In this document: one piece after another, positions 7,123 to 12,264 of the stretch
Numbering within the stretch: position 1 is the stretch's first letter
Layout of the letters: each line of letters starts with the position of its first letter
Assembly (NCBI GenBank): GCA_002786505.1
Contig: PCTK01000224.1
Coordinates: 826 to 13,089, forward strand
Reading direction: 5' to 3'
From: Nitrospinae bacterium CG22_combo_CG10-13_8_21_14_all_47_10
Lineage (GTDB): Bacteria > Nitrospinota > Nitrospinia > Nitrospinales > VA-1
DNA: 12,264 nucleotides
Position numbers and translations under genes: made by a program
The notes under the pieces: generated by a model
Databases searched by the model: none
The model's input: only the letters and a program-made list of their open reading frames with translations
What the model was told of the DNA's origin: nothing

Positions 7123-8592
7123 ATGGATATCCTGCCCGATAAAAACACCTTTAAGAGATTGTCGCTATCCTCATCACGCGTTCCTGTCTGTGGGCAGGAA
7201 AAAATTCCGGGTTTGGACCTTTCTGAGTTATTTAATAAATTTTTCTATCAAATTCCAAATTCCTTTTTATTTGAAAGCGCAAACGGACCTGAAGAAACAA
7301 CCCGATACTCCTTGATGGGAGGAGGCTGTTCTAAAATATTGGAGATCACAGGGCAAAGGGCACGATTGATTCACGATGGCTTGCTGGTTTCAGAGTGGGA
7401 TCAACCGGGGCCTGCTCTCGGCCTGTTAAATTTCGAACAAAATGTTGTGGGTTATCTGCCGCATTTCTGGGGCGGCTGGGTTGGCTTCATCGGCTACGAA
7501 GCCGGTGCATGGTTTGAAACGTTACCTCCCAGGAAATCGTCAGAAACCAGTTTGCCTGACTTTTTATTCATGGAAGTGGAAAGATTGTTCTTATACGACC
7601 ATGTGACTGAAGAACTGAAATTCATTCTTTCACCAAAAACAGAAGGCACGGGTGTCAGCCACGACGAACTCTGTGGAGAAATTAAAAGAGTCTGGGAAGA
7701 TGTTCACAGGGTTTTGCAAGATATCCATGAAAAACCGGAGTCAAAGCGTTCATCCTCAAACCCTGTTACTTCCAATGGTCTACGGTCCAACCTGAGTGAG
7801 AAGGATTATACTGAGAGGGTTGAAACGGCTAAAGGGTACATCCGCGAGGGGGACATTTATCAGGCTAACCTGGCGCAAAAATTTGAAACAGATTTTGAGG
7901 GAAACCCTTTTGAACTTTACGGCAAACTTAGAAAAGTTAACCCTTCCCCCTTTTCAGGTTATTTAAATTTTCAGAACTTTTCATTGGTCAGTTCCTCCCC
8001 GGAACGATTGGTGAAAGTGAGCGAACACCGGATTGAGACCCGGCCCATAGCAGGTACTCGGCCGCGTGGGGAAAGAGTTGCGGAAGATGAGGCTCTTTCG
8101 TCGGAGTTGCTGTTGAACCCAAAGGAGCGCGCGGAGCACTTGATGCTGGTCGATTTGGAGCGCAATGATTTAGGGCGCATCTGTCAGGCTGGGTCAGTTT
8201 CTGTGACCGATTTCATGTTTCTGGAAAAATATTCACATGTCAGTCATATTGTCTCTAATATAGCGGGAAATCTCAAAACGGGGATATGTGTTTATGACAT
8301 TTTTAAGTCCGTCTTTCCTGGAGGAACCATCACAGGTTGCCCCAAGATTCGTTGCATGGAAATAATTTCTGAACTGGAACCAGACATCAGGGGGCCCTAC
8401 TCTGGTTCATTCGGGTATATTGGTTTTGCACCCTATATGGATTTAAATATTATAATTCGTTCTATAGTGGTCTGTGAAGGGACTGCCAGTTTTCACGTGG
8501 GAGCAGGGATTGTGGCCGATTCCAACCCGCAAAAAGAGTATCAGGAAACCTTGGACAAGGCGGCGGCAATGATACAAGCTTTAGCACACTAG
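7123..8592 (+). CDS. pabB: Aminodeoxychorismate synthase component I
   Basis: The 489-residue protein has the N-terminal chorismate-synthase domain (about 20-200) and the C-terminal chorismate-binding domain (about 225-487). With ammonia from the PabA glutaminase it would turn chorismate into 4-amino-4-deoxychorismate, the precursor of folate p-aminobenzoate. It reads as PabB rather than TrpE because DLERNDLG (344-351) and GCPKIRC (405-411) are the PabB versions of TrpE's DLGRNDLG and GAPKxRA, and because pabC follows 14 nt later. However, the motif at 308-312 is PIAGT: A310 stands where E. coli PabB has the lysine that forms a covalent intermediate, as in TrpE. The short N-terminal SFLFES (47-52) also resembles the TrpE tryptophan pocket. 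No pabA is nearby. The ATG at 7123 has no clear ribosome-binding site. Confidence 0.85.
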   Translation: MDILPDKNTFKRLSLSSSRVPVCGQEKIPGLDLSELFNKFFYQIPNSFLFESANGPEETTRYSLMGGGCSKILEITGQRARLIHDGLLVSEWDQPGPALGLLNFEQNVVGYLPHFWGGWVGFIGYEAGAWFETLPPRKSSETSLPDFLFMEVERLFLYDHVTEELKFILSPKTEGTGVSHDELCGEIKRVWEDVHRVLQDIHEKPESKRSSSNPVTSNGLRSNLSEKDYTERVETAKGYIREGDIYQANLAQKFETDFEGNPFELYGKLRKVNPSPFSGYLNFQNFSLVSSSPERLVKVSEHRIETRPIAGTRPRGERVAEDEALSSELLLNPKERAEHLMLVDLERNDLGRICQAGSVSVTDFMFLEKYSHVSHIVSNIAGNLKTGICVYDIFKSVFPGGTITGCPKIRCMEIISELEPDIRGPYSGSFGYIGFAPYMDLNIIIRSIVVCEGTASFHVGAGIVADSNPQKEYQETLDKAAAMIQALAH

Positions 8593-8606
8593 ATTAAGAA
8601 AGGCTG

Positions 8607-9473
8607 ATGCAAGAACCCATTGTTTATATAAACGGATTGTTCACTCCTCTTAAAAATGCAAAAATTTCGATATTGGATCGAGGCTTTTGTTATGGCGACG
8701 GTCTGTTTGAAACCATGCGCGCCTGCAAGGGAAACATCTTCAGGGCAGACCACCACCTGGATAGATTGTTCCGCTCCCTGCCATTAATTTTTATTGATTT
8801 GCCAATGACACGGCAAGAGGTCAAAACCAGGGTGCAGGAAACTCTCGACAGGAATAAATTGAAAAATGCGGTCATTCGTTTAACAGTCACCCGCGGCATG
8901 AATGCCCCCGGTTTTCAGATCGACTCAGAAGAGCCGCCCACTATAGTTATTCATGTCAGGTCTCACCAGCCATTACCGAAGACTGCTTATCGTAAAGGGG
9001 TTCAGGTTACTCTTTTAAAACTACGGACATCCGCTCTACCGGGTGTGAACCAGGGTTTGAAATCATGCAACTTTCTATCCAATATTTTAGTCCGGGAAAT
9101 CTCCAGGCGACAGGGTAGTATGGAAGGGATTATTGTCGACCCTGTTTCAGGTGTGACAGAGGGGGCCGTCAGTAATCTGTTTATTGTTAAACGGGGGGTC
9201 CTTAGAACTCCTGCTGTCAGCAATAATGTGCTGGAAGGAGTCACTCGTCAGGTTGTTCTTGAAATTGCCGGGAATCATAAAATTCCTGTTCAGAAAGGAC
9301 GGTTGCTTGCGGAAGATGTTCTCACAGCCGATGAGGTGTTCATTACCAACTCCGGGATAGATATCCTTCCCGTGGTCAGGGTAAATGACACATTTATAGG
9401 CAACAGGAAGCCGGGACTCCTAACCCGTTTTTTGCAGGATGAATTCTTAAAATGCATTGAAGAAGCTCGTTAA
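8607..9473 (+). CDS. pabC: Aminodeoxychorismate lyase (fold-type IV PLP enzyme)
   Basis: The 288-residue protein belongs to the branched-chain aminotransferase / D-alanine aminotransferase / aminodeoxychorismate lyase family. Visible landmarks are LDRGFCYGDGLFETMRA (23-39), the Schiff-base lysine K152 in LKSCNFLSN, E185 in VTEGAVSNLF and the C-terminal DEVFITNSGIDILPV (242-256). The lyase releases pyruvate from 4-amino-4-deoxychorismate to give p-aminobenzoate. Position 14 nt after pabB is the main reason for choosing this role over aminotransferase; sequence alone does not settle it within the family. An AAAGG ribosome-binding site precedes the ATG. The pair probably forms one folate transcription unit. 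Confidence 0.85.
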   Translation: MQEPIVYINGLFTPLKNAKISILDRGFCYGDGLFETMRACKGNIFRADHHLDRLFRSLPLIFIDLPMTRQEVKTRVQETLDRNKLKNAVIRLTVTRGMNAPGFQIDSEEPPTIVIHVRSHQPLPKTAYRKGVQVTLLKLRTSALPGVNQGLKSCNFLSNILVREISRRQGSMEGIIVDPVSGVTEGAVSNLFIVKRGVLRTPAVSNNVLEGVTRQVVLEIAGNHKIPVQKGRLLAEDVLTADEVFITNSGIDILPVVRVNDTFIGNRKPGLLTRFLQDEFLKCIEEAR

Positions 9474-9490
9474 ACATGTTAGCTTTTCAT

Positions 9491-9598
9491 CTTTTCTTTG
9501 AGACCTTAGGCTCAGCATGACGAGAAAGAGCCATTTTGTCATTCTGAGGAACAACGTGACGAAGAATCTCGGGGTTGTGCAAAGGTCTCCTTTTCTTT
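9491..9598. repeat. 9-bp target-site duplication around the miniature element
   Basis: CTTTTCTTT occurs at 9491-9499 and 9590-9598, exactly abutting the two inverted termini of the 90-bp element. Both copies are intact, which points to an insertion that has not decayed much. Confidence 0.65.
9500..9589. mobile_element. 90-bp miniature inverted-repeat element (MITE-like)
   Basis: The element starts with GAGACCTT (9500-9507) and ends with its exact reverse complement AAGGTCTC (9582-9589). It is flanked by a perfect 9-bp direct repeat, CTTTTCTTT, at 9491-9499 and 9590-9598, as left by a transposase. Inside, CTCAGCATGAC and GTCATTCTGAG form a second, near-perfect inverted pair (10 of 11). The right half, around TCATTCTGAGG and GACGAAGAATCTCGGGG, resembles a dispersed extragenic repeat familiar from many environmental bacterial genomes. 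It is far too short to encode a transposase, so it must be mobilised from elsewhere. Its family is not identified here. The flanking repeat is pyrimidine-rich, which tempers but does not remove its value as a duplication. Confidence 0.7.
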
Positions 9599-9609
9599 TG
9601 GATATAACT

Positions 9610-10038
9610 ATGAGTGCACAAAACCGTTTTCATGACAACCCCTCAGGGGTAATTACCGACACTAAAAATAATAAGCATTGGCTTCCCAAAGACTCCTGGG
9701 GCGATTTGGGCCAGTGGAGGAATTATGATGAAGCGCTGGCATATGTCCGGTTGATGAATCAGGTTTACGCGGGAGGATTCTGCAATTGGAGGCTTCCAAC
9801 AAAACAGGAAGCCGAGAATTTTTATGACGCTGACTTGACTCAAATAGACTGGAACGGAGAAGTTGTCCATATCCACACTTTATTTGTCACCAAATGCGCA
9901 AATTTTATGTGGCTCAAAGAAACTAACGACAAGGATGAAGTCGGTCGGATTAACTTGAGAAATGGTGAAGTGGAATTTGTTGATCGTAATACCCAGGAAC
10001 ACCAGTCTGCAAGGCTTGTACGGGATATCAAAGCATAA
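9610..10038 (+). CDS. DUF1566 (Lcl C-terminal-like) domain protein
   Basis: The 142-residue product shows the pattern of the DUF1566 family: an aromatic-rich start, a helix resembling the family's W-x-EALAY-x-x-x-x-N block (RNYDEALAYVRLMNQ, 37-51), GGFCNWRLPTKQEAENFYD (55-73, the family's hallmark RLPT region) and a C-terminal GRINLRNGEVEFVDRNTQEH-like strand segment ending ARLVRD. The function of this domain is not established; it is often found in secreted or surface proteins, but no signal peptide is seen here. I start it at the ATG at 9610. A longer in-frame reading from ATG 9517 would translate 31 codons of the mobile element, which is more likely an insertion artefact. The gene is convergent with the next one, 11 nt away, with no obvious terminator between them. 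Confidence 0.7.
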   Translation: MSAQNRFHDNPSGVITDTKNNKHWLPKDSWGDLGQWRNYDEALAYVRLMNQVYAGGFCNWRLPTKQEAENFYDADLTQIDWNGEVVHIHTLFVTKCANFMWLKETNDKDEVGRINLRNGEVEFVDRNTQEHQSARLVRDIKA

Positions 10039-10049
10039 AAGCCGAATTT

Positions 10050-10544
10050 CTATAGCTCCCAGACTTTGGCCCAGAATTCTTGGGAGTCCATACTGCCGTA
10101 TTGGCCTTTTTTGTAGGTTTCTCCCAAAATTGTTTTTTCTTGAACCTTTTCATGATCAGATTTTACAATTAGGACATCCGCGTGTTTGGTGCGGGTGAAG
10201 CCATTGAATAGTGTTCCAGAAAGAGTGGGTTCAAGATCAAGAGGTACCTTCCTGGCAATTCTAATTTCTTTATCCGGTTCATTTAAGTCAACGCATAGAA
10301 TGTTTCCATCCACCCAGCATTCGATGGTTTGGTTTTCACCTTTTCCCGTGGCAAATATTTTATTTTCTACCCGTACAGCATGCGCCGGACTGTTAAACCC
10401 TTTGCACCAAACTTTCCCTGAGTCCTGAATCTCTTGCATAAATAAATCGCAGATTAATGAGAGTTTTGACTTGCGGCCCAATTTATACCATAATTTTCCT
10501 ATGATGACCCTTCCAACAAGGCATGAAATTCCTTGAGTGAACAA
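10050..10544 (-). CDS. Unrecognised 164-codon protein
   Basis: I do not recognise this protein. It has 164 codons if it starts at the TTG at 10544. A safer ATG at 10439 gives 129 residues, beginning MQEIQDSGKVWCKGF. No start has a clear ribosome-binding site. The body looks beta-rich and soluble, with charged strands such as DKEIRIARKVPLDL and VLIVKSDHEKVQEK, and ends in FWAKVWEL. It has no signal peptide, and its cysteines are few and scattered. From the TTG start, its 5' end would overlap the 5' end of bioF by 12 nt on the opposite strand, so its promoter must lie inside bioF. Good in-frame length without stops and its tight fit between two genes support it as a real gene; function is unknown. 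Confidence 0.55.
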   Translation of the reverse strand: MFTQGISCLVGRVIIGKLWYKLGRKSKLSLICDLFMQEIQDSGKVWCKGFNSPAHAVRVENKIFATGKGENQTIECWVDGNILCVDLNEPDKEIRIARKVPLDLEPTLSGTLFNGFTRTKHADVLIVKSDHEKVQEKTILGETYKKGQYGSMDSQEFWAKVWEL

Positions 10545-11675
10545 TTTTTCAGTCGTCTTGAAGATGAATTGAAATCCAGTCGGGATAAAAATTTGTTTCG
10601 GGAGGTTAAGCTATATCCTGAATGCAAAATCAATTTATGCTCCAATGATTATTTCCAATTGCGGCAGGACCCCCGAGTTATAGCAGGTGCTAAAGAGGCC
10701 TGTGAAAAATATGGTACCGGCAGTGGCGCTTCTCCCCTGCTCTCGGGTTTTCTTCCCTGCCATCAAAGTTTGCTGGACGAACTTAAAAAATGGAAACGTA
10801 AATCTTACGGCCAGCTCTTCAATGCCGGGTTTTTGGCAAATCAGGCTGTTCTCAGGCATTTACCCGGAAAGAATGACCTCGTTCTTGCGGACAAACTGAT
10901 CCATCATTCCATGGCTCAGGCTCTCACACATGGTTTGGCAAAATTCAAACGATACCATCATCTCGACTTGGTCCATCTGGAAAAACTACTGAACGCACAC
11001 CACAAAAACTTTGAAACGGTTTTTGTGGTCACGGAAAGTGTTTTTAGCATGGATGGAGATTATCCAGACTTGAAAAAACTGGTCGACTTGAAAAAACGCT
11101 ATCCTTTTATACTGATCCTGGATGAGGCGCATGGTACCGGTGTGTTTGGTGAAACAGGCGCAGGCCTGGCGGAGGAAATGCAGGTGCAGGACCAGGTGGA
11201 TATTATTATCGGTACGCTGGGAAAAGCGTTAGCCAGTATGGGGGCGTATGTTCTTTCAAATTCGTCAACCATCATTGATTTTTTGGTCAATCGCGCGGGA
11301 GAATTTATTTACTCCACTTTTTTGTCTCCAGCACAAGTGGGTTCTGCTGAAATCGCAGTAAAACTACTGCAATCTGCATCTGGAGAGCGCCAATTTCTTC
11401 AGCAAATCTCCACAAATTTTAGAAAAATATTGAAATTGGAGGGGCCGGAGGGAGCTTCCGCCCCCATCATTCCGGTATTGATAGGTGATCCGGCTAAGAC
11501 ATTAGAAATCAGAAATAATCTTCTGCAACAAGGTATAATGGTTGGGGCAATCCGGCCACCTACCGTTCCACCAAATACTTCGCGCTTGAGGGTTTCCCTG
11601 CACACGGGAGTTACCCAGCAAACTCTTGAGAAACTGGGAAATATATTGACGCCATGGATGATATCACGCGCATAA
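10533..11675 (+). CDS. bioF: 8-amino-7-oxononanoate synthase (biotin synthesis)
   Basis: This 380-residue alpha-oxoamine synthase would condense pimeloyl-ACP (or -CoA) with L-alanine, using PLP, to make 8-amino-7-oxononanoate, the first ring-precursor of biotin. Visible landmarks are LCSNDYFQL (35-43), GTGSGASPLLSG (61-72), TESVFSMDGD (167-176), LDEAHGTG (196-203), the PLP lysine K231 in TLGKALASMGAYV and RPPTVPPNTSRLRVSL (341-356). Glycine C-acetyltransferase is the main alternative, but the following hydrolase gene supports biotin. The start is TTG (10533), weakly supported by AAGG 11 nt upstream. Its 3' end overlaps the next gene by 22 nt, implying coupled translation. The usual serine- or arginine-rich stretch after GSGxS is replaced by PLLSG, a mild divergence. 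Confidence 0.85.
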   Translation: MSEQFFSRLEDELKSSRDKNLFREVKLYPECKINLCSNDYFQLRQDPRVIAGAKEACEKYGTGSGASPLLSGFLPCHQSLLDELKKWKRKSYGQLFNAGFLANQAVLRHLPGKNDLVLADKLIHHSMAQALTHGLAKFKRYHHLDLVHLEKLLNAHHKNFETVFVVTESVFSMDGDYPDLKKLVDLKKRYPFILILDEAHGTGVFGETGAGLAEEMQVQDQVDIIIGTLGKALASMGAYVLSNSSTIIDFLVNRAGEFIYSTFLSPAQVGSAEIAVKLLQSASGERQFLQQISTNFRKILKLEGPEGASAPIIPVLIGDPAKTLEIRNNLLQQGIMVGAIRPPTVPPNTSRLRVSLHTGVTQQTLEKLGNILTPWMISRA

Positions 11676-12264
11676 CAGCCATTTCAGGGTGGGCACTTCC
11701 ACGCCAATGGTTTGCTGGAGAAGTCACTTCTGCTTTCCCCGGTTCTCAAGTTCAAATAATCTATCCCGAAACTCCGGAAAGTTCAAAAGAAGCAGAAATA
11801 TTATTATCCCGATATCCCGCTGAGATCTATATTGGTTACTCCCTTGGAAGCTTATGGTTGCTGAAATACAAGCATTTTTTACCTGACACCTGTATAAAGG
11901 TTTTGCTGGCCCCAATTATTGCTTTTCTGGAAAAAGATGGTTTGGGAGGTACCACTTCGGAAACGCAATTAAAATACCTGGCCAAGGGACTAAAACAAGG
12001 TTTGAATCAGAGCAATCCTATAAAAGAGTTTTTTTTACATTGTGAACTGCCATTTGCAGAAGAATTAATTGAAGAGATACCCGATAGAGAAATTTTGTTG
12101 AGGGGGTTGGAATTTCTAAAAACATGCAAGGCCAAAGGAGAGGACACTGAAAAATTTTTGTCCATATTGGGAGAAAATGATATTTTCATTAACGGAAGCT
12201 TGCTGAGAAGGCATATTCCCGGTTTGGATATTATTCCTGGAGTTGGGCATGCTCCAGGAAATTT
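11654..12264 (+). CDS. Alpha/beta hydrolase, probable pimeloyl-ACP methyl ester esterase (BioH/BioG-like), partial
   Basis: The frame is open from ATG 11654 to the right edge (203 codons); the end is missing. It reads as an alpha/beta hydrolase. GYSLGS (61-66) is the nucleophile elbow with S63, D176 in LGENDIFI is the likely acid, and H199 in GVGHAPGN is the likely catalytic histidine. GW near residues 12-13 fits the oxyanion-hole region of BioH-like enzymes. In biotin synthesis such enzymes cut the methyl ester from pimeloyl-ACP, releasing the substrate of BioF. Overlap with bioF by 22 nt makes this role likely. The sequence is far from the textbook BioH or BioG I can recall, so the exact type is uncertain. 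No strong ribosome-binding site precedes the ATG, consistent with coupling to bioF. Confidence 0.75.
   Translation, partial: MDDITRITAISGWALPRQWFAGEVTSAFPGSQVQIIYPETPESSKEAEILLSRYPAEIYIGYSLGSLWLLKYKHFLPDTCIKVLLAPIIAFLEKDGLGGTTSETQLKYLAKGLKQGLNQSNPIKEFFLHCELPFAEELIEEIPDREILLRGLEFLKTCKAKGEDTEKFLSILGENDIFINGSLLRRHIPGLDIIPGVGHAPGN

Noticed and set aside
7123..8592. TrpE (anthranilate synthase) identity
   Set aside because: PIAGT suggests it, but GCPKIRC, DLERNDLG and the adjacent pabC favour PabB.
10523..10540. Five-codon leader frame (ATGAAATTCCTTGAGTGA) just before and overlapping bioF
   Set aside because: The AAGG sits only 1 nt from its ATG, too close for initiation, and nothing else supports it.
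1..12264. tRNA, rRNA, CRISPR array or phage module
   Set aside because: No cloverleaf, rRNA core sequence, regularly spaced repeats or phage genes were seen on reading the window.

Overview
The window comes from a Gram-negative bacterium. It carries a TolC-type outer-membrane protein with a periplasmic adaptor and an ABC exporter, and it looks moderately AT-rich, with pronounced AT-rich intergenic DNA. Several start codons are TTG or GTG and genes are packed tightly, often overlapping. Transketolase is encoded as two separate half-genes, an arrangement common in deeply branching bacteria and archaea. A Nitrospinota- or deltaproteobacteria-like marine lineage would fit, but this is inference only and no taxonomic marker is present.

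Positions 1-1890 (minus strand) read as one transcription direction: a MerR-type helix-turn-helix/receiver fusion regulator, then the N-terminal transketolase half, then, 2 nt later, the C-terminal half, which runs off the left edge. A 112-nt spacer between regulator and transketolase holds two perfect inverted repeats, one covering the transketolase ribosome-binding site and start codon. A 410-nt AT-rich divergent region (1891-2309) holds promoters for both directions and a hairpin in the leader of the next operon.

Positions 2310-7048 (plus strand) are a compact four-gene operon for a tripartite exporter: outer-membrane factor, MacA-like adaptor, MacB-type ATPase and separate MacB-type permease. 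All junctions overlap or are a few bases long. The product would span both membranes and expel a substrate from the inner membrane or periplasm; the sequence does not reveal the substrate.

Positions 7123-9473 encode PabB and PabC, which with a PabA glutaminase encoded elsewhere convert chorismate to p-aminobenzoate for folate. PabB carries the alanine of the TrpE-type PIAGT motif where the well-studied E. coli PabB has a catalytic lysine.

Positions 9491-9598 hold a 90-bp miniature mobile element with inverted termini and a perfect 9-bp target duplication, sitting just upstream of a small DUF1566-type gene. An unrecognised minus-strand gene (10050-10544) follows, convergent with the DUF1566 gene and head-to-head with bioF. 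BioF (8-amino-7-oxononanoate synthase) overlaps an alpha/beta hydrolase gene resembling BioH/BioG that runs off the right edge, so the window ends inside a probable biotin operon.

No rRNA, tRNA, CRISPR array, phage or full insertion sequence was seen. The main points for follow-up are the miniature element, the MerR-receiver regulator with its nearby palindromes, the unusual PabB residue, the unrecognised 164-codon gene and the divergent hydrolase after bioF.
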